Positions 7,419 through 16,083 of a DNA stretch of 33,004 bases are shown here, piece by piece. The DNA is taken from contig CAMNEA010000029.1 in the NCBI GenBank assembly GCA_946536145.1, positions 1 through 33,004 of the forward strand, read 5' to 3'. The notes under the pieces were generated by a model. It saw only the letters and a program-made list of their open reading frames with translations. It did no database searches and was not told the DNA's origin. Each line of letters opens with the position of its first letter. Positions within the stretch are counted from its first letter, which is position 1. The position numbers and the translations under genes were made by a program. The stretch is from an uncultured Butyrivibrio sp. Its GTDB lineage: Bacteria; Bacillota; Clostridia; Lachnospirales; Lachnospiraceae.

Positions 7419-8429
7419 GTGACGGCAACAGAGAGAATACTTGAAAAATCAAAAGAAGCCTTTATTATGGCTATTGAAATCTATAATAAACCAACTCTTA
7501 AATATAGATTAGAAGGTTTTAGCTTTTTTATATGTAACGCATGGGAATTGATGCTTAAGGCATATCTAATTGAAAGAGATGGCGAAGATGCTATTTATTA
7601 CCACGATAAACCAAACAGAACTATTTCTTTAGAAAACTGTATTCAAAAGGTTTTTACAAATGAAAAATCGCCATTGAGAAAGAATCTTGATAAGGTTATT
7701 GAGCTGCGTAATACAAGTACACATTTTATCACTGAGGAATATGAGTCGGTTTATACTCCATTACTCCAGGCATGTGTCTTTAACTTTGTTGAGAAGATGA
7801 TGGATTTTCACAATGTGGATATGACTCAGATAATTCCGGAGAATTTTATTACTCTTTCCGTTAGAATAAATGCACTTGATGAAACAGAGATTAGAGGTAA
7901 ATATACTAAGCAGATAGCTGAAAAGCTAATCAGTGTTCGTGATGATATTGAACCTATGGTCGAAGAGAATAATAGTTCTTTTGCCATCAAAGTGGAGCAT
8001 TACCATTATCTGACAAAGGATAAAAATGAAGCGACAGAAGTGTATCGCATTGATAACACTGCTTCAGAGGGTGTTAGAATAATCAAAGAGTTGAAGAATC
8101 CTAATAACACTCATAAATACAATGCAAAAGCATGTATAAAGGAATTAAACAAGAGAATCGTAAGGGATAATATTCCATTAAAATTCCGAGGGAAAGATGC
8201 TGTAATTAACAATTTTCACTTTAGGAATTTTACGGCTTATTTTGGGATAAAAGAAAACGAGAAACTATGTTTTGTATATCAGATATCTACGCAGCCACAG
8301 TACAGTTATTCACAACAGGCTATAGATTTCATTTATGATCAGATTAAATCAGCGCCAGAAAAGATTCTTGATGATATGCATGAAAAATTGGCAGAAAAAA
8401 AGCCAACCCCAGGAGCAAAGGAATTCTAA
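7419..8429 (+). CDS. DUF3644-like protein with a HEPN RNase motif
   Basis: The 336-residue protein starts at GTG with AGAGGT 8 bases before it. The N-terminal half (residues 5-130) is helical with LEGFSFFICNAWELMLKAYLI, then ELRNTSTHF near residues 96-103. R97-N98...H102 is the Rx4-6H signature of HEPN ribonucleases. I assign the family to DUF3644 from memory of this N-terminal pattern. The C-terminal half (about 170-320), with HYHYLTKDKNEATEVYRID, may sense or bind a ligand. HEPN proteins often act in abortive infection or toxin systems. It is inserted between virD4 and maff2, where many relatives have nothing, and its codon use looks more AT-rich than its neighbours, so it is probably acquired cargo. 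No antitoxin gene accompanies it. Confidence 0.6.
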   Translation: MTATERILEKSKEAFIMAIEIYNKPTLKYRLEGFSFFICNAWELMLKAYLIERDGEDAIYYHDKPNRTISLENCIQKVFTNEKSPLRKNLDKVIELRNTSTHFITEEYESVYTPLLQACVFNFVEKMMDFHNVDMTQIIPENFITLSVRINALDETEIRGKYTKQIAEKLISVRDDIEPMVEENNSSFAIKVEHYHYLTKDKNEATEVYRIDNTASEGVRIIKELKNPNNTHKYNAKACIKELNKRIVRDNIPLKFRGKDAVINNFHFRNFTAYFGIKENEKLCFVYQISTQPQYSYSQQAIDFIYDQIKSAPEKILDDMHEKLAEKKPTPGAKEF

Positions 8430-8493
8430 GCATCATAGATGCCTACTCCCATTCGGGAACCCAGCTTCAACCCTTCACAAGTTGACCACCTTT

Positions 8494-8521
8494 AGTATAA
8501 CACATGTTGTCAGAGTGTCAA
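8494..8521 (-). promoter_or_regulatory. Near-consensus promoter reading antisense into the DUF3644-like gene
   Basis: On the minus strand TTGACA (8516-8521) and TATACT (8494-8499) are 16 bases apart. This is one of the best promoter matches in the window. It would start RNA near 8487 running left across the 3' end of the DUF3644-like gene. No minus-strand open frame of note follows. Confidence 0.5.
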
Positions 8522-8556
8522 TTTAATGGGGTAAAGTGGAAAATAAAGCAGATTAC

Positions 8557-8701
8557 ATAGGCCAGCCAAGGCCGGAGACGTCCGGTACTTACTGGTCTAT
8601 TTTTATGCTCTAATGCAGGTGCACATGAAGCGGAGCATATCGAAACTACTAATTGTTTTCAATCAAAGAAAGGAGAGTAGTCCGAAGATTCTATGGTCGG
8701 A
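8557..8701 (+). promoter_or_regulatory. Structured RNA leader upstream of maff2
   Basis: The 350-base gap between the DUF3644-like gene and maff2 holds a run of hairpins. ATAGGCCAG (8557-8565) pairs with CTGGTCTAT (8592-8600) around an inner CCGGA/TCCGG stem (8572-8585) and is followed by TTTTA, like a terminator. TATGCTC (8604-8610) pairs with GAGCATA (8633-8639), ACTACT (8645-8650) with AGTAGT (8676-8681), and TCCGA (8681-8685) with TCGGA (8697-8701). The last two share a base and could be alternatives. This resembles an attenuator-type leader controlling the secretion operon. I cannot name an Rfam family. Confidence 0.45.
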
Positions 8702-8779
8702 TGAAGTATGTTTATTGAAGTAGAGCGTATATGAAGGATGTAGCATGAAGCTGGATTTTTGGGCGAAACAAGAAGTCTT

Positions 8780-8992
8780 ATGGCATTCTTTAATTCAGCA
8801 GTAGGCGTATTACAGACACTCGTTGTCGCACTTGGAGCCGGTCTTGGCGTATGGGGTATCATCAACCTCCTTGAGGGTTACGGCAACGACAACCCCGGTG
8901 CGAAGAGCCAGGGAATTAAGCAGCTGATGGCAGGTGGTGGTGTCTGCCTCATCGGTATCAACCTTATTCCTCTTCTTTCAGGACTCTTCTGA
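8780..8992 (+). CDS. Maff2 family small membrane protein (VirB2-like position)
   Basis: The 70-residue protein begins MAFFNSAVGVLQTLVV, which names the Maff2 family of clostridial conjugative elements. It has two hydrophobic segments (about residues 8-30 and 48-68) separated by a conserved polar loop, GYGNDNPGAKSQGIKQL. Size, topology and place directly before the VirB6-like gene suggest the pilin-like VirB2 role, but that is inference. The start at 8780 has no strong ribosome binding site; a TTG seven codons upstream (8759) is an alternative, and I follow the family start. Two strong hairpins after the gene may stabilise its mRNA for high expression. Confidence 0.85.
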   Translation: MAFFNSAVGVLQTLVVALGAGLGVWGIINLLEGYGNDNPGAKSQGIKQLMAGGGVCLIGINLIPLLSGLF

Positions 8993-9005
8993 TTCCTGAA
9001 AGGGG

Positions 9006-9084
9006 AGCGCGGCCTGCCGCGCTATAGCAAGTGGCAGGACTGAAAATTTCATATTGTTCGGGGGCTGGCAATTGACCAGTCCCC
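9006..9084 (+). promoter_or_regulatory. Two GC-rich hairpins between maff2 and the virB6-like gene
   Basis: AGCGCGG (9006-9012) pairs with CCGCGCT (9017-9023) around a 4-nt loop. GGGGGCTGG (9060-9068) pairs with CCAGTCCCC (9076-9084) around 7 nt. Neither has a T-tract, so full termination is unlikely. In AT-rich DNA such stems usually mark an mRNA processing or stability site, allowing a different dose of the upstream small protein. Confidence 0.5.
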
Positions 9085-9113
9085 ACCTATAAAAAACAGA
9101 GAGGTGGCAATCT

Positions 9114-9980
9114 ATGGATAGAGTTGTAGAAGAACTGGCCGCCTGGATAAAGTCTGTACTTGTAGATGGTATTATGAGCGTAATGGTAGGCATGTTTCAG
9201 GATGTGAATAACCATGTGGCGGATATAACTACCCAGGTTGGAACACCTCCTTCATCATTTCAGCCGGCAATCTTTAACATGATAAAAAATCTCTCTGAGA
9301 CGGTTATCATGCCAATTGCCGGGATGGTGCTGACCTTTATTGCCTGCTATGAACTGATACAATTGATCACAGCTCATAATAACCTGGCTAACTTTGAAAC
9401 ATGGATATTCTTCAAATGGATGTTCAAGACCTATGTTGCAGTCATGCTGATTACTCACTGTTTTGATTTTGCTATGGCAGTATTTGATGTGGCTCAGCAT
9501 GTTGTAAACAGTAGCGGAGGACTCATTGCAGCGTCGACTGCAATTGATGACTCGGCTCTGTCGAGCATGAGAGCTACGCTTGAAGCAATGGATATGGCAG
9601 CATTGTTTGGACTATTTTTTCAGGTAATGTTTGTAAACATAGCCACAAGGATCATTGCTGCATTTATATTTGTAGTGGTTTATGGCCGTATGCTGGAGGT
9701 GTACCTGACCATAAGCCTTGCTCCGATTCCATTTGCGACATTCGGCAATAGGGAACAGAGTCAGATGGGACAGAACTATGTAAGAAGCCTGATTGCACTT
9801 GGTTTCCAGGGATTCCTGATAATGGTCTGCGTTGCTATTTATGCTGCACTGGTCCATTCTGTTACATTCTCAAGCGATATCATCGGTTCCATGTGGGGAG
9901 TTTTGGGTTATACAGTTCTTTTATGCTTCTCACTTCTGAAGACAAGTTCCATTTCAAAGAGCATATTTAACGCAAGGTAA
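9114..9980 (+). CDS. VirB6/TrbL-like conjugation membrane protein (CD1112 type)
   Basis: The 288-residue polytopic membrane protein has an amphipathic N-terminus (residues 1-55) followed by six or so hydrophobic segments (about 60-82, 100-120, 160-185, 190-208, 228-250 and 258-275). The segment YGRMLEVYLTISLAPIPFA is typical of the VirB6/TrbL proteins of clostridial elements. It would form the inner part of the mating channel in the cytoplasmic membrane, with PrgI (VirB3-like) and VirB4. The ATG at 9114 has AGAGAGGTGG 9 bases upstream. The gene lies 21 bases before prgI in the usual order. Confidence 0.85.
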   Translation: MDRVVEELAAWIKSVLVDGIMSVMVGMFQDVNNHVADITTQVGTPPSSFQPAIFNMIKNLSETVIMPIAGMVLTFIACYELIQLITAHNNLANFETWIFFKWMFKTYVAVMLITHCFDFAMAVFDVAQHVVNSSGGLIAASTAIDDSALSSMRATLEAMDMAALFGLFFQVMFVNIATRIIAAFIFVVVYGRMLEVYLTISLAPIPFATFGNREQSQMGQNYVRSLIALGFQGFLIMVCVAIYAALVHSVTFSSDIIGSMWGVLGYTVLLCFSLLKTSSISKSIFNAR

Positions 9981-10001
9981 GACAAAGGGGGCAAACCAGG
10001 T

Positions 10002-10397
10002 ATGGCAAATTTCGTATCGGTCCCCAGGGATCTCTCCAGAGTCAAGGAAAAACTGTTCTTTAATCTCACCAAAAGGCAGATCGTATGCTTTTCATTGGCG
10101 GCGCTCGTAGGAGTTCCGTCTTTTTTCTTTGTAAAAAAGCTGACGGAAGATGTCAGTGCATCAACAATCGTGATGATGGTGCTCATGCTGCCATTCTTTT
10201 TTGTGGCACTTTATGAAAAAGACGGCATGAACTGTGAGACCATCCTAAAGCACATGGTAGAGTGGAGGTTTAAAAGACCCAAGGAGCGTCCCTACAGGAC
10301 CAGTAATTATTATGCTGCCCTCATGAGGCAGAAGAAACTAAACGAGGAGGTAGAGGACATTGTTATTTCATTTGTTCAAAAGGAAAAGAAAACGTGA
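10002..10397 (+). CDS. prgI: PrgI family protein (VirB3-like channel component)
   Basis: The 131-residue protein carries the PrgI domain: LTKRQIVCFSLAALVGVPSFFFV (first membrane segment, about residues 27-47) and IVMMVLMLPFFFVALY (second, about 56-72), then a basic tail with RPKERPYRTSNYYAAL. PrgI corresponds to VirB3 and binds VirB4 at the membrane. The start is preceded by AAAGGGGG. Its 3' end overlaps the VirB4 start by 38 bases, so the two are translationally coupled, as is usual in these elements. Confidence 0.87.
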   Translation: MANFVSVPRDLSRVKEKLFFNLTKRQIVCFSLAALVGVPSFFFVKKLTEDVSASTIVMMVLMLPFFFVALYEKDGMNCETILKHMVEWRFKRPKERPYRTSNYYAALMRQKKLNEEVEDIVISFVQKEKKT

Positions 10398-12804
10398 CCT
10401 GAAAGTTCCGGTCCGCCTCTCATCCGAGGAAAAGAAACAGATAAAAAAGGTAGTTGATAATGCAAAAAAGGCTGACAAGGTACCGCATTCTGCACAGGAA
10501 TCCGTGACATTTGAAAGGATGTTTCCCAGCGGTATATGCAGGGAAGAGGGAGACTTTTATTCAAAGACGATCCAGTTCCAGGACATCAATTACAAGCTGG
10601 CACAGGAAGAGGACAAGACAACCATCTTTGAGGAGTGGTGCAGCTTCCTTAACTTCTTTGACAGCTCTGTGGAGTTTTCTCTGACATTCCTTAATGTTAG
10701 TACGGATGGCACAAAGTTTGAAAAGAGTATCAGGATTCCTCTTAAGAAAGATACCTTTAATGACGTAAGAGATCAGTATTCATCGGTTCTTAAAAGCCAG
10801 TTTGAAAAAGGCAATAACGGTCTTACAAAGACAAAATACCTTACTTTCGGTATCCACGCTTCTTCCATAAGGGAAGCGAAGCCAAGGCTGGCCCGTATAG
10901 AGACTGATGTTCTCAATAACTTCAAACACATAGGAGTGTATGCAAACACTCTTAATGGAAAAGAGAGACTGAAAGTCATGCACGCAATCCTGCATATGGG
11001 CGATGATGACAGATTCATGTTTGACTGGAAGTGGTGTACGGAGCGCGGCCTTAGTCCAAAGGACTTTATTGTTCCGAGCAGCATTGCTTTTCCTACAAAA
11101 AAGACCTTTGAAATGGGAGATATGTACTGTGCCATGAGCTTTCTTTCTATTACTGCATCAGAGATAAATGATGAGATGCTCTGTGACTTCCTTTCCATGG
11201 ATTCATCGCAGGTTCTCACGATTCACATGCAGTCGGTAGACCAGAATACTGCCATAAAAAAGGTAAAGCACACTATTACCGAGCTAGATAAAAGTAAGAT
11301 TGAGGAACAGAAAAAGGCTGTCCGCGCCGGATATGACATGGACATAATTCCCTCTGATCTGGCTACCTACGGAAAAGATGCCAAGTCACTTTTGAGGGAA
11401 CTACAGAGTCAGAATGAGAGAATGTTCATGATAACTTTCCTCATAATGAACACAGGAAAGACTCTCAGAGAGCTTGAAAACAATGTGTTCCAGGCAAAGA
11501 GTATAGCCCAGAAACACAGCTGCAGCCTTGTACGTTTGGACTACCAGCAGGAAATGGGGCTTATGAGTAGCCTTCCTCTTGCTCATAACCATATCGAGAT
11601 ACAGCGCGGTATGACAACTTCAAGCTCAGCAATCATGATCCCCTTCACTACTCAGGAGCTTTTCCAGGAGGGAGAGGAATCACTGTATTACGGGCTAAAT
11701 GCTCTTTCCAACAACCTGATCATGGCTGACAGGAAAAAGCTGAAGAACCCTAATGGCCTTATTTTAGGTACACCGGGCTCCGGTAAGTCTTTTGCTGCAA
11801 AGAGAGAAATGGCAAATGTCATGCTCTCCACAGACGATGACATCATAGTCTGCGATCCAGAGGCAGAGTACGCGCCTCTTGTAAAGAAGTTTAATGGACA
11901 GGTCATCAAGATCAGTCCCAATTCCAGGCAGTATATCAATCCAATGGATATCAATCAGAACTATTCTGACGATGATAACCCGATAACGCTTAAGGCAGAG
12001 TTTATTTTATCTCTGTGTGAGCTGGTCATCGGTGGAAAAGAAGGCCTGATGCCAATCGAAAGAACTGTTATAGACCGATGCGTCCACAAGATTTATAACA
12101 AGTATTTCGATGATCCAAGACCGGAGAACATGCCACTTCTGGAGGATTTATATAATGAGCTGCTTAAGCAGGATGAGAAAGAGGCCCACAATCTGGCAAC
12201 TGCACTGGAAATCTATGTAAAAGGTTCTTTGAATGTTTTTAACCACAGGACCAACGTGGATATTAATAACAGGATCATATGTTACGACATCAAGGACCTT
12301 GGAAAGCAGCTTAAAAAGCTGGGCATGCTGATTGTGGAGGACCAGGTTTGGGGCAGGGTTTCTGCCAACAGAGAATCAGGAAGAAGTACCCGTTACTATA
12401 TGGACGAGTTCCATTTGCTTTTAAGGGAGAAACAGACAGCAAGCTACAGCGTAGAGATTTACAAGCGTTTCCGAAAATGGGGAGGCATCCCGACAGCCAT
12501 AACTCAGAACGTCAAGGACCTGCTTGCCTCAGCTGAGGTTGAGAATATCCTTGAGAACTGTGAGTTCATCTATATGCTCAATCAGGCTTCAGGCGACAGG
12601 TCAGTCCTGGCACATAAGCTCAATATAAGCCCACACCAGTTATCCCATGTCACACAGGCGGGAGAAGGTGAAGGGCTTTTATTTTTTGGAAATGTGATTC
12701 TGCCATTTGTGGATCACTTCCCAAAGGATATCGAGCTGTACAGGATCCTCACAACCAAGCCTTCTGACCTTGCAAAGTACAGGGAAGAAGAGGATGAACA
12801 GTAA
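10360..12804 (+). CDS. virB4: VirB4-type conjugative ATPase
   Basis: The 814-residue cytoplasmic ATPase energises the type IV secretion channel. I start it at the TTG at 10360 because GGAGG lies 9 bases before it and the product then begins MLFHLFKRKRKRD. Walker A, LGTPGSGKSF, is near residue 470; Walker B, YYMDEFHLLL, near 678; and the later TQNVKDLL and ILENCEFIYMLNQ match the VirB4/TraE family. The N-terminal 400 residues form the VirB3/VirB6-contacting domain. Its last codons overlap the next gene's most probable ATG at 12794. The sequence is intact, with no frameshift. Confidence 0.93.
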   Translation: MLFHLFKRKRKRDLKVPVRLSSEEKKQIKKVVDNAKKADKVPHSAQESVTFERMFPSGICREEGDFYSKTIQFQDINYKLAQEEDKTTIFEEWCSFLNFFDSSVEFSLTFLNVSTDGTKFEKSIRIPLKKDTFNDVRDQYSSVLKSQFEKGNNGLTKTKYLTFGIHASSIREAKPRLARIETDVLNNFKHIGVYANTLNGKERLKVMHAILHMGDDDRFMFDWKWCTERGLSPKDFIVPSSIAFPTKKTFEMGDMYCAMSFLSITASEINDEMLCDFLSMDSSQVLTIHMQSVDQNTAIKKVKHTITELDKSKIEEQKKAVRAGYDMDIIPSDLATYGKDAKSLLRELQSQNERMFMITFLIMNTGKTLRELENNVFQAKSIAQKHSCSLVRLDYQQEMGLMSSLPLAHNHIEIQRGMTTSSSAIMIPFTTQELFQEGEESLYYGLNALSNNLIMADRKKLKNPNGLILGTPGSGKSFAAKREMANVMLSTDDDIIVCDPEAEYAPLVKKFNGQVIKISPNSRQYINPMDINQNYSDDDNPITLKAEFILSLCELVIGGKEGLMPIERTVIDRCVHKIYNKYFDDPRPENMPLLEDLYNELLKQDEKEAHNLATALEIYVKGSLNVFNHRTNVDINNRIICYDIKDLGKQLKKLGMLIVEDQVWGRVSANRESGRSTRYYMDEFHLLLREKQTASYSVEIYKRFRKWGGIPTAITQNVKDLLASAEVENILENCEFIYMLNQASGDRSVLAHKLNISPHQLSHVTQAGEGEGLLFFGNVILPFVDHFPKDIELYRILTTKPSDLAKYREEEDEQ

Positions 12805-14527
12805 TTCACGTAAAGAGGGGGATAAGGATTTGAATGATAAGGCGCATTTCAGAGGTAAATTCAGGACGAAGTCCACCATAGAAGCTGAGTATGGAAAAAA
12901 ACTAAAGCGCAGAGGTGTTGATTGTAAGGAAGAAGGTATAGATCCGGAACGAAAAAAGGTTCTTAAAGGCAGGCTTGAATCCAAGGAAATGCTCGGTGTA
13001 AAGGCTCAAATGAAAGCAGAGACAGCCAGGATAAAGGCAATGCAGGCCGCAGAGGGGGCTTTAAGAGTTGGCACAGCAGTTGTTGGAACCGCTGCTGAAG
13101 TAGTTGCTGCCAGTAGCAATGGCACTCAGGATGACAAGAACGTATCCGGTGATGTGGTGCATGAGGGGGCATCAGCAGTCCATGAGTCTATGGATATTAT
13201 CAATGAAGGCATCTATCAGCGAAAGCTTAAGCGCCAGCACAAGGAAGAAAAGAAGCATTCCAATGAACAGAATCCAAGAGATGGCTCCAATGCCAAGTCC
13301 AGGGCTGCTCAGAAAAGAAAAAACCGCAAGTCCTACTACCAGAAGGAAAAAGAGCGTGAGACTGCCAAACGAGGCGCAACCATGCTTGAGGATGCGATCA
13401 ATAAGATCACTGAGAAGATGAGTGACGTACTGGCTGCTCTTGCCAACTTCGCAAAGGAGAACCCTAAGCTCATTATTGCAATCATGATTGTAGTGCTGAT
13501 CATAGTTCTTTTATCTACGATGCTTTCCAGCTGCGCCATAATGATGCCTTCAACATCAGATGGAGTACTGGTCTCAACCTATACCGCATATGATGAGGAC
13601 ATTCTGGGTGTTGAAACGGATTACAGGAAGCTGGAAAAAGACCTGAAGAAAAAGATAGATGATACTGAAACGCTCTACCCTGGCTATGACGAGTATGAAT
13701 ACGAACTTGATGAGATCGGGCATAATCCGTATGAGCTCATCACATATCTGACGGTCAAATATGATGACTTCAAGCGAAAAGATATGAAAGCCATCATAAA
13801 GAAGCTGTTTGATAAGCAGTACAAGCTGACGTACAAAGCACGCACAGAAAAAAGAACACGAACAGTAGAAAAGACTGGCACACGCTGGGTGGATGATGAT
13901 TCTTATGAGGATGGTGGGTACTATGAGGACTACTCCTACGAAGAGGAAGAAGAGTACACCGTAAAGATCATGAAGGTAAAGCTGGATAACAGAAGTCTTA
14001 GGAAAGTCATAGAAGAAATGGGGCTTACTGAAAAACAGAAGTCTCACTATGACATTTTGCTATATACCAAAGGCAATAAGGAATATCTTTTTGCAGATAT
14101 TTACACTGACCTTGAAGATCCGGAGGACTATCACGTTCCCGGGGATGCTCTTACTGACCACCAATTTGCCCTGATGATAGCTGAGGCAGAAAAGTACCTT
14201 GGCAGGGAATATGTCTGGGGTGGAAGCAATCCTACCACTGGTTTTGATTGTTCTGGATATGTCTGCTGGGTTCTGAATCACTGCGGCTATAGCGTGGGAA
14301 GGACCACAGCTCAGGGACTTAGGAAAAGAAGCGCCTATGTTTCTCCGTCAGATGCAAGACCTGGAGATCTTATTTTTTTTCAGAGGACCTATGATACTCC
14401 GGGAGCAAGTCACGTGGGCATCTATGTTGGAAATGGAATGATGATTCATTGCGGTAATCCTATTTCTTACACTTCAATCAACACTAAGTACTGGCAACAG
14501 CACTTTTTATGCTATGGAAGACCATGA
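12794..14527 (+). CDS. Membrane-anchored NlpC/P60 cell-wall hydrolase (CD1108 type)
   Basis: The product is about 577 residues. A charged cytoplasmic region (1-220) is followed by one membrane segment (about 224-246, PKLIIAIMIVVLIIVLL), an acidic Tyr-rich linker, and an NlpC/P60 domain (about 465-577). D485-C486-S-G holds the catalytic cysteine, SHVGIYVG the catalytic histidine, and IHCGNP the third polar residue. It opens peptidoglycan locally for the mating channel. Unlike the Tn916 Orf14 type, I see no lysozyme domain before NlpC. The ATG at 12794 overlaps virB4; a TTG at 12830 with a better-placed GAGGGGG is an alternative start that would shorten the protein by 12 residues. Confidence 0.87.
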   Translation: MNSNSRKEGDKDLNDKAHFRGKFRTKSTIEAEYGKKLKRRGVDCKEEGIDPERKKVLKGRLESKEMLGVKAQMKAETARIKAMQAAEGALRVGTAVVGTAAEVVAASSNGTQDDKNVSGDVVHEGASAVHESMDIINEGIYQRKLKRQHKEEKKHSNEQNPRDGSNAKSRAAQKRKNRKSYYQKEKERETAKRGATMLEDAINKITEKMSDVLAALANFAKENPKLIIAIMIVVLIIVLLSTMLSSCAIMMPSTSDGVLVSTYTAYDEDILGVETDYRKLEKDLKKKIDDTETLYPGYDEYEYELDEIGHNPYELITYLTVKYDDFKRKDMKAIIKKLFDKQYKLTYKARTEKRTRTVEKTGTRWVDDDSYEDGGYYEDYSYEEEEEYTVKIMKVKLDNRSLRKVIEEMGLTEKQKSHYDILLYTKGNKEYLFADIYTDLEDPEDYHVPGDALTDHQFALMIAEAEKYLGREYVWGGSNPTTGFDCSGYVCWVLNHCGYSVGRTTAQGLRKRSAYVSPSDARPGDLIFFQRTYDTPGASHVGIYVGNGMMIHCGNPISYTSINTKYWQQHFLCYGRP

Positions 14528-14537
14528 GGGGGAGATT

Positions 14538-14810
14538 ATGTTTGAGAGATTAGACAGGTACAAGGCTGAACTTGCAAAGGCCAGGGAGCGAAGAGCTGAG
14601 GCTGATGCAAAAGTTAAAGCCCTGGAAAAGAAATGCCAGGAGGAAGAGATGGCTGCGGTCCATGAAATGATGAAGGCTGCGGACATTACTCCTGAAGGAC
14701 TCCAGAAGCTGATTGCTTACACAAAAGGCAATCTCCCTGGAGGGAAATCCGTTGGCGATATCGTCAGCGGAAATAATGATGAGGAGGATACTGAAGATGA
14801 GGAAGTTTAA
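14538..14810 (+). CDS. DUF4315 family coiled-coil protein
   Basis: This is a 90-residue protein. The ATG at 14538 has GAGGGGGAG in front; a frame-matching ATG 24 bases upstream overlaps the end of the NlpC gene and lacks a binding site. Residues 1-45 form a charged coiled coil ([20 protein letters not shown]), then [13 protein letters not shown] and an acidic tail. DUF4315 proteins sit between the NlpC/P60 and DUF4366 genes in clostridial conjugative elements; their function is unknown. The stop overlaps the next start, so it is part of the same translation-coupled operon. Confidence 0.8.
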   Translation: MFERLDRYKAELAKARERRAEADAKVKALEKKCQEEEMAAVHEMMKAADITPEGLQKLIAYTKGNLPGGKSVGDIVSGNNDEEDTEDEEV

Positions 14811-15447
14811 ATCAGCAGCAATACTAGCCAGCTGCATAAGCTTGGCACTTACGCTTACACCGGTAACAGCTTTTGCAAGAGTTGATCCTGAGATGGTTGA
14901 GGAAGAGGAAGTTGTGCCGCCTTCGCCACCGGAGGAAGAACCTGAGAAGATGGGACCGCTTACTCCGGAAGGAAATCTTACCATTGTTGATGATTATGGA
15001 GACCCAGACAAGAGCGGCAAGCAGTTCATAACTGTTACAACCAAAACCGGTAACATCTTTTATATCATCATCGACCGTGATGATGAGGGAGAGAATACTG
15101 TCCACTTCCTGAATCTTGTTGATGAGAGAGATCTTCTTTCACTAATGGATGAGGAAGAGATAGCAGAACTTAAGGGCGAGACAGAGGAACCGGAACCTGA
15201 GCCTGTAGTAACAGAGGAACCCGTGGTAGAAGAGGCCCCACCTGAGGAACCAAAGAAGAATAATTCAAATCTGATAATATTTGTAATCCTGGCAATTTTG
15301 GGATGTGCAGGTGGTTTCTATATCTATAGCAACAGGGATGAATTCATTAAGAAGGAAAACAAAGATCCTGATGAGGACTATATCGAAGATGTAGAGACTG
15401 GTGCCCTTGATAAGGCAGAATCTGTTAATGAAAAACCAGAAGACTAA
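14797..15447 (+). CDS. DUF4366 surface protein of the conjugation operon (CD1107 type)
   Basis: The product is about 216 residues. The ATG at 14797 follows GAGGAGG by 9 bases and gives a clean signal peptide ([13 protein letters not shown]...TAFA, residues 1-25). A conserved central domain (about 45-120, with [11 protein letters not shown] and [19 protein letters not shown]) is followed by a Glu/Pro-rich stalk (about 125-150) and a membrane anchor (about 157-178, [19 protein letters not shown]), with an acidic cytoplasmic tail. The layout fits an exported protein tethered to the membrane, outside the cell near the mating channel. The function of the family is unknown. Confidence 0.82.
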   Translation: MRKFKSAAILASCISLALTLTPVTAFARVDPEMVEEEEVVPPSPPEEEPEKMGPLTPEGNLTIVDDYGDPDKSGKQFITVTTKTGNIFYIIIDRDDEGENTVHFLNLVDERDLLSLMDEEEIAELKGETEEPEPEPVVTEEPVVEEAPPEEPKKNNSNLIIFVILAILGCAGGFYIYSNRDEFIKKENKDPDEDYIEDVETGALDKAESVNEKPED

Positions 15448-15514
15448 ATAATTAACGGTAGCTGCATGTTGGCTCAATGTGTGGCTGCCGGAACAAAAAA
15501 AGGGGGAACTTGCC

Positions 15515-15739
15515 ATGGCAGAAATGGTTTCAGCGGCAGATATGACAGCAGAAGAAAAAGTGAGTCTGATAACTGACAGGCTTTCCAACTACAGCGTAAG
15601 GATGGGCGAAGTAGTGGATGCAGGGAAGAAAATTTCTCACAAAAAGAAGCAGATGATTAAGAAGGGTAAGACCGATGGCAGACCCTCGGTTTTGCAGAAA
15701 CTTGAGAATTACAAAAAGGCGAAAGGGGTGATCTTATGA
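15515..15739 (+). CDS. Small protein with PcfB-like C-terminal motif
   Basis: This 74-residue basic protein starts at the ATG at 15515, behind AAAAGGGGG. I do not recognise a family. Residues 10-30 are helical and resemble a short helical hairpin, then a Lys-rich stretch (KKISHKKKQMIKKGK), and finally RPSVLQKLENYKK. The end matches KPSVLEKLDHYKE in PcfB (same window, near 5510), which suggests a shared docking motif within the relaxosome or coupling complex. A weak inverted repeat (CGGTAGC and GCTGCCG, 15456-15490) precedes the gene. The stop overlaps the next ATG. Confidence 0.55.
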   Translation: MAEMVSAADMTAEEKVSLITDRLSNYSVRMGEVVDAGKKISHKKKQMIKKGKTDGRPSVLQKLENYKKAKGVIL

Positions 15740-16083
15740 GCGGACTGGATATAGCAAATGACAGGATTCATAAGGAAGAAGAGCTTACGGAAACAGAGGA
15801 AGCTATCCTGGAGGAACATACCATCCGTTCCAAAAAGAATTATCTGAAGGCGGCGGAAGATGCCATTGAAGCAAATGATAATAACTTCGATGGACTAATA
15901 AATGCAGTTCCTGAAGATGATCCGGATAACCCAGGTGATGATGATTCAACGGAACTGGCTGGAAGACGGGCCAGAGAGTATGAAGCCAACAGGCAGAGAG
16001 CTATGGAAGAAGAACAGATTGCCAAGGAGAGAAAAGAGCATGCAAGAACACACGCACATGGTCACTTTGAGATTGACAGATAA
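15736..16083 (+). CDS. Uncharacterised acidic protein before mobC
   Basis: The 115-residue, strongly charged protein starts by ATGA overlap with the preceding gene, behind AAAGGGGTGA. The sequence is mostly helix-forming, with Glu-rich stretches, an Asp/Pro linker (PEDDPDNPGDDDS, about 65-77), and a C-terminal coil ending in HARTHAHGHFEIDR. No signal peptide or membrane segment is visible. I do not recognise it. Position directly before the MobC-like gene, which starts inside its last 44 bases, suggests a relaxosome-related role. Confidence 0.5.
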   Translation: MSGLDIANDRIHKEEELTETEEAILEEHTIRSKKNYLKAAEDAIEANDNNFDGLINAVPEDDPDNPGDDDSTELAGRRAREYEANRQRAMEEEQIAKERKEHARTHAHGHFEIDR

